DNA from: Saccharopolyspora shandongensis | Lineage (GTDB): Bacteria; Actinomycetota; Actinomycetes; Mycobacteriales; Pseudonocardiaceae | Assembly: GCF_900106995.1 (NCBI RefSeq) | Contig: NZ_FNOK01000068.1 | Location: 1 to 46,574 of the forward strand | Direction: 5' to 3' | Length of the DNA: 46,574 bases | Shown: in pieces, positions 34,156 to 43,590 of the stretch | How the letters are laid out: every line of letters starts with the position of its first letter | How positions within the stretch are numbered: the first letter of the stretch is position 1 | The notes under the pieces: generated by a model | Database searches by the model: none | The model's input: the letters and a program-made list of their open reading frames with translations, nothing else | Told to the model about the DNA's origin: nothing | Made by a program: the position numbers and the translations under genes

Positions 34156-37100
34156 CTACCTGGGATCACAGGTTGTACGTGGCAGGTAATGCGGACGACG
34201 CCTGGATGTCCGGAGGTCGGTGTCAGCGGGAGCGGACTCTGCGTGGTCCTGCGCATCTTCTTCGACGCGGTTGTCGGGGCGGTCGTGTTGTTCGGGTTGG
34301 GTGTGGTCGGCCAGGGTAGGCGCTTGAACCCGAGCGATCCGGACGGAGCGGGGCTTGCGGCCCTCGCGATTACGGGGCGCTGCGTCCCGGTCTGTGTCGT
34401 GGTGATCGGCCACGGCCTCGATTTTCTCGTCGCGTTCGGGCCGCGTGGTCTGGTGGCCGCGTGCCCGCGGCTGGAGGAGGAGGCCGGCGGCGCTGGCGGC
34501 GACGGTGCACCCCAGGGCGATGGCCCAGCCGTGCGGCAGTAGGGGTGTGGAGCCGAAGAAGTGACTGAGTCCGGGGATCTGCACGACCGCGGCCAGCGCC
34601 GCCATGGACACGAGCGCGCCGGCCACGACCAGTGGGGTGCGTCCGCGGATGACCAGGGTCTGGCCGAGCTGGGCGCCGACGAGTGCGACGAGAGCGACGG
34701 TGTCGGCGTGTCTGCGGGTGCCGGTGACGCGGCCGAGGATCCAGGCGGTGAACGCGGCGGAGGCGGTGATGATGCCGCGTCGGTAGATGTCGCGGTGCAG
34801 TGCGGCACCGAGGGAGGCGTCGGGCCCTTCCTCCAGGAGCATTTCGGGCGTGATCTCCGGTGGGGGGCGTACCGCGATCGCCATCGCCGGGATGACGTCG
34901 GTGAGCAGGTTGATCAACAGCATCTGGCGGGCGTTCATCGAGCCGCCGGGGGTGAGCAGGCCTGTGGCGACGGTGAAGAGGACTTCGCCGAGGTTGCCGC
35001 CCAGCAGCAGCGCCAGGGAGTCGCGCACCGAGGCCCACATGGCGCGCCCTTCGACGATGGCGTCCACGATCGTTTCAATGCGGTCGTCGGTGACCACGAC
35101 GTCGGCGGCTTCACGGGCGGCCGGCGTGGCGCGTTCTCCCAGCGCGATGCCGATGTCGGCGATCCTGATCGCGGGTGCGTCGTTGGCACCGTCGCCGGTG
35201 ACAGCGACCACGCGGTCGGTGCGCTGCAGTGCTTGGACGATGCGTGCCTTGTGCGCTGGGGTGGTGCGGGCGAATACCGCGATATCGGCGGCCTTGGCGG
35301 ACAGCTCGTCGTCGTCGAGGGCGTCGAGTTCGGTGCCGGTCATGACCTGGTGGCCGCCCAGGATGCCGAGTTCGGCGGCGATGGCTTCGGCGGTGCTGGG
35401 GTGGTCACCGGTGATCATGATGATCTGCACGCCTGCCTGCTGCAGCTGGTGCACCGAGGCGGCCGCGGTGGGGCGGACCGGGTCGGCCAGGGCGATCAGG
35501 CCGGTCAAGTGGAGGTCGCGCAGGCGGGAGTCGTCGAGGTCGCGGCGGCCGGTCGCGGGCCGTTCGGCGACGGCCAGCACGCGGTATCCCTGGCGCGCCA
35601 ATCGGTCGAATTCCTCTTCCACACCACGGCGCGCGGCATCGTCGAAGGCCACGTCCCCGTCGTCGCGGCGCCAGCGGGTGCACTGGGCGAGCACGACTTC
35701 CGGAGCGCCCTTGATGCTGAGCAGGTGGTCGCTGCCGACCCGCCCGAGCACCATGTGGTAGCCCCGTGAGGGTTCGAAGGGGAGTTCTTCGATGAGTTGC
35801 CATCCCGAGGTGCCTTCGCTCGGCTGGACACCGAGGGTGCGGGCACCCTCGACGACCGCGCGGTCGGTGGGGTGCGGCAGGAATTCGCAGTTGTCGGCCA
35901 GCGGGCTGGCTCGCAGCGCCGCGGCGAGGATCTTTCTCTCCACTGTGGATAGGTTTGCGACGGTGCGGGTGGTGGCCCCATCGGATACCCCGCGCAGGGC
36001 GATGCGTCCTTCGGTGAGGGTGCCGGTCTTGTCGAAACACAGCACGTCCGCTCGGCCCAGCGCCTCGATCGTCGAGGAATTGTGCACCAGGGCACCGCGT
36101 TTCGACAGCCGTCGGGCCGCGGCCAACTCGGCCACGGTCGCAACGAATGGCAGGCCCTCCGGTACTGCTGCGACGGCCAGGCTCACCGCTCGGCCCAAGG
36201 CCGCGCCGAAGGGCTGACGCCGAATCAGGTCCGCGACCAGTAGCAGTCCGCCGGCTCCGATCGAGATCGGCACGGTGACCTTGGTCAGGGTCCGCAAACG
36301 CGCCGCCACCCCTCCAGGCCGGTCCGTGGCGTCGTCGGTGCCTGCCGCGCTGCCGGCTTCGGTGGCCTCTGCGGTGGCGACGACGACCGCGACGGCGCGC
36401 CCGGCCGCGATCGCGGTGCCCTGGTACAGCATGCAGCGCCGGTCGGCCACCTCGGCCGCGGGCGTGGCGGCGGTGGTCTTGGCCACGAGCTGGGATTCGC
36501 CGGTCAGGCTGGACTCGTCGACCTCGACCCCGTCGGCTTCCAGCAGCCGGCAATCCGCGGGGACGGCGTCGCCTGCCACCAGGTCGATGACGTCGCCGAC
36601 TACGAGTTCATCGGCGGGCACGCGGGTGCGTTTTTCCTTGCGGCGCAATGCGACCGGGATCGTCGTGGCATCCAGGAGTTTGCGCAGAGCGCGGTCGGCG
36701 CTGACCCGTTGCACGCCGCCGATCAGCGCGTTCAACCCCAGCACGGCGCTGATGATGATCGCATCGGCGGTCGCTCCGATGCTGGCGGAGATCCCGGCAC
36801 CGCCGGCCAACGCGGGGGTCAGCGGGCTCGCCAACTCGTCCAGGCTCGCGAGAACCAGGCTGGTCCGGCCCGGCTGTGAGTGGTCCTGGCGTCCGAGTGC
36901 GCGCTGCTGCGCATCAGCGTCGGTCAGACCGTTCGGTGAACTGCGGAGCAGTTCCAGCACTGTGGACGGAGACATGGTGTGCCAGGGTGTGCGGGCGGTG
37001 TCGGACGGTGCCGGGCGTCGACCCGCTTGCATGCCCCAATATGCACCGGCGCCGAGGGCCAGCAGCGCACAGGTGGAAACGGGCACGGCCGCGCGGGCTT

Positions 37101-38820
37101 GGCTGCCCGCGGCAGGCCCGAGTGCGGCCAGCAGGGCGCCGCAGGCGGAGCCGATGACGGCGAGCTGGGCACTGCGTCGGCTGACGGTGCGCGCGGTGGG
37201 GATCAATCGCAGCAGCGCGCACGCCTCGCCCAAGCCGGGACCAGTGATCAGATGCGCGCCCCACGGAGGCGGCCCGTCGCCGGTGACGCCGATTCCGAGA
37301 TCGGCGGCGGCCAGGCCCGCACGACTACGCGCCGAGACCACGGCGACGCTGCGGCCATCGGACTGCAACTCCCGCACGAGTGCTGCGAAGTCCGCGCCGA
37401 CTGGTACGACGCGATCGACATCGAATTGCCCCGCGAGCCGCGTGTCTGTTCCGGCGATCACAACGGTGCCCACCTCACGGGCGGCCGCGAGGAGTTCACC
37501 GGTCAGCGGCTCCAGTTCCTCCTCGACCTCCACGATGGCAACCGGGTGCCCATCCCGGTTGAGCGAACAGGTTCGCACCCCCGAACCGGCCGCCCGCCGG
37601 AACGTGCCTTCCCGCTCCCAGCGCGACAGATCTTCGTCGCCAAGCCGTGACAGCGCCCAGCCGTCGCGTTTCGCGTCCGCGTGCACCACCACGCCGACCA
37701 GAGCGTGTGCGCGCTCCCACAACCTCGTGATGTCGACCTCACCGTTGAGCGGAATCACGTCGCGCACCCGCTGCGTTCCGGGCTGCACGGCAGTCGCGTC
37801 GATCACGACCGTGTCGATCCGGTCCAATCTGCGGAGAACTCGTGGATCGAACACCAGCGCGTGGCGCTCGGACACCGCGATCCCGAGCTGTGCCGCGAAC
37901 GCGTCCCGGCCCACCCCGGCCGCTCGTGGCACACCCGCGACCAGGAACCCCTGCGCGCGCTGCGGACTTCGTGTTACTGCCAGGGTTCCCAAGAAGGCTG
38001 CGGGTCCGGCCACCGCCGAAATGTTCGCCACCCGCTCGATCGGCCCGTTGGGCAGTGGCGCGGGGCGGGTACCCACCTCGACAGGCTCGCACCGGTGGTA
38101 CTCGGGCCGGTCCCCGAGCTCAGCCTCCCGCCGAGCCCAGCTCCGCTGCATCGCCTGGGACTCCCGCACCAGGCAGAACCGATGGGTGGCATCCGCCAAC
38201 AAGGTCGTCGGCCGCTGCGCCAAGGTGTTCGCTGCAGCACTCCCGAGACCGAACAGCAGATCCGTGGCCGCCCAGCCCACCCGCGCTTGGACAGCGCCGC
38301 GGATCCGCTGCACGGAGTCAGCGGTGGAGACCAACGCCGGAATCGACTGCGCCAGAGCGGGTACGGGCAGCCAGTGGGCCGCCGCGGCGTAACCCAAGCC
38401 CGCCAGGTTCGCCCCCATCACGACCGCGTTGCCGAACACCCTGGCGACATCGCCCGGGCGCACAGTGCTGGACTCGCTGCGGGAACGGTCGGCCATCCCG
38501 CTGGCCACCTCGGCTTCTTCTACCGCGCTGACCAGTTCGGCAAGCTCGATCAGCTCCGCGTCGTAGGAGATGATCACCCGGCCCAGCACCGCATTGACCT
38601 CGGCCCACCGCACACCGGCCAGCTGCTTCAGCTGACCGGTGATCTCTTCGGCCGCCGATTCGGTCCCCAGCTCGTGCACGCCCCGTACCTCGATGTGCGC
38701 GCGCCCGTCAGCGGTCCATGCCCGCCGCCCACCGTCGCCGCCCATGACGGCGCGCGCGACAGTCGCCGCCGGTGCCGCGAGCTGCGACGCCAGGGTTCTC
38801 AACCCGGCAAGCAGCGTCAC
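34156..38820 (-). CDS. CtpI-like giant P-type ATPase (P2-like, substrate unknown)
   Basis: 1554 residues from GTG 38820; the start is fixed by a GTGA overlap with the upstream membrane-protein gene. The N-terminal half contains an HMA-like domain without CxxC (VHELGTESAAEEITGQLKQL) and a degenerate ATPase-like part in which DKTGT is replaced by VVIDATAVQPGTQ. The C-terminal half is a complete pump: TGES in SSLTGESQLVAK, PEGLP in AVPEGLPFVATVAELAAA, catalytic Asp in LCFDKTGTLTEG (near residue 927), GDGANDAPAIRIADIGIA, and six terminal helices with LLINLLTDVIPAMAIA. The PEGLP helix is typical of P2 pumps (Ca2+-like) rather than of heavy-metal P1B pumps. Mycobacterial CtpI has this unusual size and layout. 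The last about 110 residues are a charged tail (PERDEKIEAVADHHDTD) of doubtful fold. Confidence 0.88.
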   Translation of the reverse strand: MTLLAGLRTLASQLAAPAATVARAVMGGDGGRRAWTADGRAHIEVRGVHELGTESAAEEITGQLKQLAGVRWAEVNAVLGRVIISYDAELIELAELVSAVEEAEVASGMADRSRSESSTVRPGDVARVFGNAVVMGANLAGLGYAAAAHWLPVPALAQSIPALVSTADSVQRIRGAVQARVGWAATDLLFGLGSAAANTLAQRPTTLLADATHRFCLVRESQAMQRSWARREAELGDRPEYHRCEPVEVGTRPAPLPNGPIERVANISAVAGPAAFLGTLAVTRSPQRAQGFLVAGVPRAAGVGRDAFAAQLGIAVSERHALVFDPRVLRRLDRIDTVVIDATAVQPGTQRVRDVIPLNGEVDITRLWERAHALVGVVVHADAKRDGWALSRLGDEDLSRWEREGTFRRAAGSGVRTCSLNRDGHPVAIVEVEEELEPLTGELLAAAREVGTVVIAGTDTRLAGQFDVDRVVPVGADFAALVRELQSDGRSVAVVSARSRAGLAAADLGIGVTGDGPPPWGAHLITGPGLGEACALLRLIPTARTVSRRSAQLAVIGSACGALLAALGPAAGSQARAAVPVSTCALLALGAGAYWGMQAGRRPAPSDTARTPWHTMSPSTVLELLRSSPNGLTDADAQQRALGRQDHSQPGRTSLVLASLDELASPLTPALAGGAGISASIGATADAIIISAVLGLNALIGGVQRVSADRALRKLLDATTIPVALRRKEKRTRVPADELVVGDVIDLVAGDAVPADCRLLEADGVEVDESSLTGESQLVAKTTAATPAAEVADRRCMLYQGTAIAAGRAVAVVVATAEATEAGSAAGTDDATDRPGGVAARLRTLTKVTVPISIGAGGLLLVADLIRRQPFGAALGRAVSLAVAAVPEGLPFVATVAELAAARRLSKRGALVHNSSTIEALGRADVLCFDKTGTLTEGRIALRGVSDGATTRTVANLSTVERKILAAALRASPLADNCEFLPHPTDRAVVEGARTLGVQPSEGTSGWQLIEELPFEPSRGYHMVLGRVGSDHLLSIKGAPEVVLAQCTRWRRDDGDVAFDDAARRGVEEEFDRLARQGYRVLAVAERPATGRRDLDDSRLRDLHLTGLIALADPVRPTAAASVHQLQQAGVQIIMITGDHPSTAEAIAAELGILGGHQVMTGTELDALDDDELSAKAADIAVFARTTPAHKARIVQALQRTDRVVAVTGDGANDAPAIRIADIGIALGERATPAAREAADVVVTDDRIETIVDAIVEGRAMWASVRDSLALLLGGNLGEVLFTVATGLLTPGGSMNARQMLLINLLTDVIPAMAIAVRPPPEITPEMLLEEGPDASLGAALHRDIYRRGIITASAAFTAWILGRVTGTRRHADTVALVALVGAQLGQTLVIRGRTPLVVAGALVSMAALAAVVQIPGLSHFFGSTPLLPHGWAIALGCTVAASAAGLLLQPRARGHQTTRPERDEKIEAVADHHDTDRDAAPRNREGRKPRSVRIARVQAPTLADHTQPEQHDRPDNRVEEDAQDHAESAPADTDLRTSRRRPHYLPRTTCDPR

Positions 38821-39212
38821 GCGCTGGTGCGGTCCGAGCGAGCCCCGGACCTCGCCGGTGAGGAGCCTGAGGTTCCCTTGGCGGCGCGCTGGGCGACCAG
38901 CGTGCCGATCCCGATCGCGGCCGCCACCGGCCACTCGATCACCGACAACGCAGCCAGCGCACCCAGGCCGCCGAAATACGCCAGCTGCCCGGGTGAGGGA
39001 AGGTTCTCCCGCACGCTGTTGACCACGCTCGTGACATTCTCCTGACCCGGGATGTGCATCTCCGGGAGACGGAACTCCGCCGTCACAAACGGCAGCCTCA
39101 CCGTCGCGGGCCGCCGGCCGTCGGCCTTCCCGGAGGCGCTCCGCGAGCGATCACCACGGGAACCACCGGAGCGTCCGGCTTCAGACTTCGCGTTCTGGCT
39201 TCTGGTCGCCAC
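38817..39212 (-). CDS. small membrane protein coupled to the P-type ATPase
   Basis: 131 residues from GTG 39212, which has GGGGAGG upstream. A basic, Ser/Arg/Gly-rich N-terminus (about 35 residues) precedes VRLPFVTAEFRLPEMHIPG, then LAYFGGLGALAALSVIEWPV and AAAIGIGTLVAQ, which form one or two membrane helices. The end is again basic. Its stop overlaps the ATPase start (GTGA), so the two products are made in step and probably interact. I do not know a named family. Confidence 0.75.
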   Translation of the reverse strand: MATRSQNAKSEAGRSGGSRGDRSRSASGKADGRRPATVRLPFVTAEFRLPEMHIPGQENVTSVVNSVRENLPSPGQLAYFGGLGALAALSVIEWPVAAAIGIGTLVAQRAAKGTSGSSPARSGARSDRTSA

Positions 39213-39385
39213 GACGCCTCCCCGAGCGGAACGAACAACGAGTAAGTAGTGAGGCTACGTCCAGTGACGGGACATTGAAGACTCGAAATCGGAGATATGC
39301 CCATTTCAAGTGAAGGTGATCCACGATGGGCAGGTCTTGTCAACAGAAGGTAGCCGCTCGTGGATCTCGTCCGAGCAGAAGCCAA

Positions 39386-39481
39386 CAGGTGACTTGCGTG
39401 CTGGCCGACTTCCTGGCCAACACAGCGCCCACCGGCGCGACGTACGACATTGATGGTGGGCAGCAGTTCGTCTCCTCATGA
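39386..39481 (+). pseudogene. last 31 codons of an SDR gene
   Basis: The frame reads VLADFLANTAPTGATYDIDG then GQQFVSS and stops. This is the C-terminal strand and NAD-proximal end of a classical SDR (consensus FLxSxxAxxxTGxxxxVDGG). Nothing upstream in any frame continues it. It differs from the two other SDR relics and could be the counterpart of the N-terminal scrap at 43485-43590. Confidence 0.65.
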
Positions 39482-39507
39482 ACACACGACACTGAACGGA
39501 GGTCGAG

Positions 39508-39738
39508 ATGGAGCAAGAAGTAGTCGGGTACGAGCGCGATATCCGTCCGCTGTTCCGCGAAGAGGACGTCAGCTCGATGTCAATGGCGTTCGATCTCGCG
39601 TCCTACAACGACGTTCGTGCCAACGCCGACAGAATCCTCGCGAAGCTCTCGGATGGGTCGATGCCCTGCGACGGCCCTTGGCCGGAGGAGCGGGTCGAGC
39701 TCTTTCGCAGTTGGGTGAACGCCGGCTGTCCGGCCTGA
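39508..39738 (+). CDS. small conserved actinobacterial protein (DIRPLFR family)
   Basis: 76 residues from ATG 39508 with GGAGG eight bases upstream. The sequence VVGYERDIRPLFREEDVSSM, AFDLASYNDVRANADRILAK, LSDGSMPCDGPWPEERVELF, RSWVNAGCPA follows a pattern known from short conserved proteins of unknown function, with the MPCDGxWPxxxVxxFxxWVxxGxPA end. That end resembles the haem-attachment-free tail of Planctomycete cytochrome-like modules. It is followed directly by another ribosome binding site (AAGGAGGAGG) for the broken isomerase gene. Function unknown. Confidence 0.7.
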   Translation: MEQEVVGYERDIRPLFREEDVSSMSMAFDLASYNDVRANADRILAKLSDGSMPCDGPWPEERVELFRSWVNAGCPA

Positions 39739-39749
39739 AGGAGGAGGTC

Positions 39750-39880
39750 ATGGAGTCCCTGGTCGAGTTCGAGATCAATGTTCCGTAGGGGACACCGGAG
39801 ACCGAGGCGAACAGTGCGAGAGCGCCGATGCCGCCGCCTCCGCCGACCTGGCTCTCCAGTGTGCGGAGGTGCCCTGGTCG
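39750..39880 (+). pseudogene. muconolactone isomerase-like gene, broken at the start
   Basis: A perfect AAGGAGGAGG box is followed by ATG 39750 and MESLVEFEINVP, then TAG. Reading on in the same frame gives GTPETE, and a frame change later gives ESADAAASADLALQ. This matches muconolactone delta-isomerase-like proteins (consensus MEFLVxFExxVPxGTPxxEVxxRxxAExxAAAxLA), with one nonsense codon and at least one frameshift. The remaining sequence up to 40020 no longer resembles the family. It hints at lost beta-ketoadipate-type or related functions. Confidence 0.6.
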
Positions 39881-40086
39881 CGGAGGCGGGGGGAGGTAGT
39901 CGCGTACGTGGACGGGCAGGATTTCGTGCATGCGCATGTCCGCGAATCGAGCTACGGCCTCGGCTCTACTGGCGTTGGGCTCACCTCGGTGTCATTCACC
40001 TTGCCCAACGACTTCAAGCAGTGATCAGTAATGGGATTCTCCCGACCGCGCTACGGGCGGCGCGGCGAGGCCCGTTATACGGCCTA

Positions 40087-41295
40087 TTACTGGGATCTGC
40101 GCGGTCGTGCGGCGCTGTCCAGGTCCCGACGCCGGAGCACCGCGAGCGCGGCTGCGGGGAAGAGCAGTGTGGATAGCAGGCCAGCGCAGACCAGCGCTGC
40201 CGCGTTGACCGGCAACAGCAGACCGAGCACGACCCCGATCTGTGCCGCGGTGACGATCAACGGCAGCGAGGTGGCCTGGAGCAGCGCCGCCGCCACCGAC
40301 GCCCACACCCCGATGACCCTGAGGTAGAGCACGGCTGGCACCCCTCGCACGATCAGCAGTGCGAGCAGGAACACGGGCACCCGCAAAAGCGCCGAGGTGC
40401 TGGAGAACAATGCATGCAGGTCCAACTGCAGGCCACTGGTGATGAAGAAGACCGGGACCAGGAATCCGTAGCCAATCGCGTCGAGCTTCGTCCGGAACCT
40501 CGGGTGGGTGGTGGTGTCGCGATCGATGGTTCCGACGAGTACGCCGGCCACGAACGCCCCGAGAATGGTCTCCAGGCCGATCCGCTGGGCCAGCACGACG
40601 AAACCGATCAGCAGCGCCACCGCAGCCCGGACGCGGAGTTCTGCGGTGGTGTCCTGCAACCGGAGGAACACGCCGCCGAGCCGCACCGACCGGTCGGCCA
40701 GCGATACCGCGACGCCGACTGCCGCCACCAGGGCCGCGAACACGACCAGCCTGACGAGCCGCTCGCCGATGTTTCCTCCCGACGTGGAGAACAGCAGGGA
40801 AAGCAGCAGCACGCTGCCGAACTCGGCCACCGAGGACGCGGCGATCACTTGCAGTCCGGTTCTGCTCTCCATCTGGTCGGCATCGATGAGCACCGGCACG
40901 ATCAGGCCCAGCGAGGTCGCCGACAGCGCCACGGCGACCAGCAGCGGGCTGCGCACCCAGTCCAGCGAGCTGAACACCTGTCCGGCAAGGACACTGATCA
41001 GCAACGTGATCCCGTAGCCCGCCAGCGCCACACGGGCTAGGTGGCCGCGCATGCGGCGCATGTCGATCTCCAGGCCGGCCAGGAAAAGCAGGAACGCCAG
41101 CCCGAGCAGCGCCAAGATCTGCACCGGGCTGTCAACCTGGATCACCTCCAGACCGGAGGGACCGAGCACGATTCCCGCGGCGATGGCCACAACCACGGAA
41201 GGGATGCGAACGCGGGGGAAGAAGCCGAGAAAAGTCGGCGTGCACAGGGCGATCAATGAAACGAAGAACAGGTTCGCGAACGAAACCTCAGGCAT
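40087..41295 (-). CDS. CPA2-type cation:proton antiporter (Kef-like membrane domain)
   Basis: 402 residues from ATG 41295. Twelve or so helices are visible; characteristic blocks are FLGFFPRVRIPSVVVAIAAG, VLGPSGLEVIQVD, LLFLAGLEIDMRRMRGH, and LIPV-like ALSATSLGLIVPVLIDAD. ETILGAFVAGVLVG and YGFLVPVFFITSGLQLDLHA follow in the second half. This is the Na+/H+ exchanger fold of the monovalent cation:proton antiporter-2 family. No TrkA-N or TrkA-C regulatory domain is attached, so it is a membrane domain only. Likely role: K+ or Na+ export in exchange for protons. Confidence 0.9.
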   Translation of the reverse strand: MPEVSFANLFFVSLIALCTPTFLGFFPRVRIPSVVVAIAAGIVLGPSGLEVIQVDSPVQILALLGLAFLLFLAGLEIDMRRMRGHLARVALAGYGITLLISVLAGQVFSSLDWVRSPLLVAVALSATSLGLIVPVLIDADQMESRTGLQVIAASSVAEFGSVLLLSLLFSTSGGNIGERLVRLVVFAALVAAVGVAVSLADRSVRLGGVFLRLQDTTAELRVRAAVALLIGFVVLAQRIGLETILGAFVAGVLVGTIDRDTTTHPRFRTKLDAIGYGFLVPVFFITSGLQLDLHALFSSTSALLRVPVFLLALLIVRGVPAVLYLRVIGVWASVAAALLQATSLPLIVTAAQIGVVLGLLLPVNAAALVCAGLLSTLLFPAAALAVLRRRDLDSAARPRRSQ

Positions 41296-41629
41296 GCCCG
41301 GCCCCCTCTCCCGGGCTCAGCACCCCCTGCGCAGCAGCCGTGGAACGCCACACCCGTTGCCGGCGGCGATGGCCGCTTCGCCGAGGCTAATGCCCCTGTC
41401 GTTGCGTGGCACTGGGAGCGCGCCATGACGCTCGAACCGGCGTCGGACCGTTGGTGGTGCGGTCGAGCACCAACACGCCGTCGGTGAAGGCGTGCCATGT
41501 CGACGCCAGTTGATTCACGGGGTGCGCACGGGGGCGGCGACACCCGAGCGGTACCGCTCCGCGATGACCGGCACGTCTACGCGCCGCTAGAGCTCCTCGG
41601 CATCCAGCGCACAGAGTCCACTCCGACTT
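41296..41629. other. eroded stretch left of the pgi relic
   Basis: About 330 bases. A minus-strand frame reads VNQLASTWHAFTDGVLVLDR but no family was recognised. It may be the continuation of degraded coding sequence from the pgi fragment. Confidence 0.3.
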
Positions 41630-41812
41630 CCGCTCGTAGAGTGCGACCGGGCAGCCAAGCAGGCGCGGGTTAGCTTTTCGGCGAGCAGCACGTTGGTGGG
41701 ACGGTTGCCCGCCATCACGCGGTGCGGCACGAGCGCCGGTTCGGTGCCCTCGGAGCTCGGTTTTGCCGAATGCCAGTGCGCGAGCCTGCGCGAAGACGTT
41801 CGAGCAAAACTG
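41630..41812 (-). pseudogene. pgi: glucose-6-phosphate isomerase fragment
   Basis: On the minus strand one frame reads VFAQARALAFGKTEL. The next frame reads EGTEPALVPHRVMAGNRPTN and continues VLLAEKLTRA, and the first frame returns with PRLLGCPVALYER. Joined, they give the well-conserved Pgi stretch FxAQxxALAFGKTxxx-EGTxPxLxPHxVMxGNRPxxxLLAEKLTPRxLGxLxALYEH. At least two frameshifts are needed. The active-site Glu/His region further on cannot be followed. About 60 of 550 residues remain. Confidence 0.75.
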
Positions 41813-42001
41813 CGAAGCAGCGCACCCTGGGTGACCCTGGCAGCGGGAGGGCCATCGAATCTGGCGCTGCTCGGGTGCGGGAGCCAAGACTGCGCTGATG
41901 AGACCTGCTGGTGGCAATCGAGGCGATGATCTCAGGCGCCGGTAACCGCGCCCTCCCAAAGGTTTTTTCGGCGGCGCCGAGGAGGCACGGAGGGGGAGGC
42001 C

Positions 42002-43481
42002 ATGAGCATCGAGTCTGCTGGAGGCTCTTCGACGCGTAGCTATGACGTGGTGGTGATCGGCTCGGGTCCGGTGGGCCAGACCGTGGCCGAGCGCAGCCGT
42101 GCTGCGGGATTGAGCGTGGCGGTGGTCGAGCGCGAGCTGGTCGGTGGGGAATGTTCGTATTGGGCATGTATTCCCAGCAAGTCGCTGCTGCGTTCGGTGG
42201 TCTCGGTAGCCGATACCTGCCGAGTCGAGGGCGCGCGGGAGATCGTCAACCCGCCGGTCGACACGGCGGCGGCGTTCGCCCGCCGCGACGGGTTCGTGAC
42301 GAGCTGGCATGACGACGGGCAGGCGGACTGGGTGCGGGGGATCGGTGCCGATCTGGTTCGCGGCCACGGGAGGCTGGACGGGCCCCGGCAAGTGGCCGTC
42401 GAGACCGGTGAGGATGGGCGCGTGGTGCTCACCGCTGGGCATGCGGTGGCCATCTGCACCGGCAGCCGCCCGGCGTTGCCGGACCTGCCCGGCATTGCCG
42501 AGGCCCGGCCGTGGACCAATCGCGAGGGCACCGACGCCCACGCCGTACCGGGGCGGCTCGCCATCGTCGGCGGTGGTGGTGTTGGGGTGGAGATGTCCAG
42601 CGCCTGGCATGGCCTGGGTGCCTCGGTGACGCTGCTGGTCCGCGGTCCGCGCCCATTGCCGCGGATGGAGCCGTTTGCCGGTGAGGAAGTTGCGCGCGGG
42701 CTCGCCGAGGCCGGTGTGAACGTGCGCACCGGAGTGTCCGTAACCGGGCTGCGCCGCCCGGGTGGGACCGGGCCGGTCACGCTGATGCTCGACGACAGTG
42801 AGCTGGAAGCCGACGAGGTCCTGTTCGCCACTGGCCGGGCACCGCTGACCGACGACATCGGCATGGAGACGGTGGGTCTCACCCCCCGGCAGTTGGCTGG
42901 AGGTCGACGACACGTGCCGGGTGCGTGGCGTCGACGATGGCTGGCTGTACGCGCTGGGCGATGTCAACCGTCACGCCCTGCTGACGCACCAGGGCAAGTA
43001 CCAGGCGCGGATCGCCGGCGCCGCGATCGGTGCTCGCGCCGCTGGGCAGCTGCTGGACACCAGCGCGTGGGGTGCGCACGCCACCACCGCCGATTCCCGC
43101 GCGGTGCCGCAGGTCTTCTTCTGCGACCCGGAGGCCGTCGCGGTCGGGCTGTCGGCCGAGCAGGCCGAGCAATCCGGCTACGGCGTGCAGGTGGTCGATG
43201 TCGATCTCGGTCAGGCCGTCGCCGGGGCGAAGCTGTACGCCGACGGCTACCGCGGCTGGGCGCGGATGGTCGTCGACGCTGACCACGGCACCCTGCTGGG
43301 CATGACCTTCGTCGGCCCAGGCGTCAGCGAGCTGCTGCATTCGGCCACCGTCGCCGTCGCCGGCCAGGTGCCCATAGACCGGCTCTGGCACGCCGTGCCC
43401 TGCTTCCCGACGATCAGTGAAGTGTGGCTGCGGCTGCTGGAGACCTATCGGGACACATCAACGACCACGTCGAGGAGGTGA
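42002..43481 (+). pseudogene. flavoprotein disulfide oxidoreductase (mercuric reductase/Lpd-like), frameshifted
   Basis: From ATG 42002 the frame encodes DVVVIGSGPVGQTVAERSRA (FAD site), the redox-active disulfide GGECSYWACIPSKSLL, then VAICTGSRPALPD and the NAD(P) site LAIVGGGGVGVEMSSAW, up to GMETVGLTP. It then shifts. The continuation, one frame away, reads GSWLEVDDTCRVRGVDDGWL, YALGDVNRHALLTHQGKYQA and the dimerisation domain (QVFFCDPEAVAVGLSAEQAE ... HAVPCFPTISEVWLRLLE) to TGA 43481. The break lies at a run of six C (42882-42887); five would restore 492 codons. The C-x4-C form (CSYWAC) is that of an actinobacterial subfamily of unknown substrate. Either a recent inactivation or a sequencing error is possible. 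Confidence 0.85.
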
Positions 43482-43484
43482 ATC

Positions 43485-43590
43485 ATGGCGGCAGAGCTGC
43501 CGAACACCGCAGCGTTGACTGGTGGCACCAGTGGTATCGGCGAGCCACCGCGACCGCGCTTGCCGGACTCGGTGCCCACGTCGTAGTCCG
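43485..43590 (+). pseudogene. N-terminal scrap of an SDR gene, frameshifted
   Basis: GAGGAGGTG is followed by ATG 43485 and AAELPNTAALTGGTSGIGE. Then, after a one-base deletion, the next frame continues ATATALAGLGAHVVV. This is the Rossmann start (TGGxSGIGxAxAxxLAxxGAxVVV) of a short-chain dehydrogenase. It begins three bases beyond the stop of the flavoprotein gene and was likely its operon partner. It ends where the gnd relic begins on the opposite strand. Confidence 0.7.

Noticed and set aside
36275..38392. 705-codon plus-strand frame opposite the large P-type ATPase.
   Set aside because: Antisense shadow; Ser/Arg/Pro-rich and without domains.
41387..42967. 526-codon minus-strand frame across the pgi relic and the flavoprotein.
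   Set aside because: Most of it is antisense to the flavoprotein gene; only the short pgi-like part at its lower end carries meaning.
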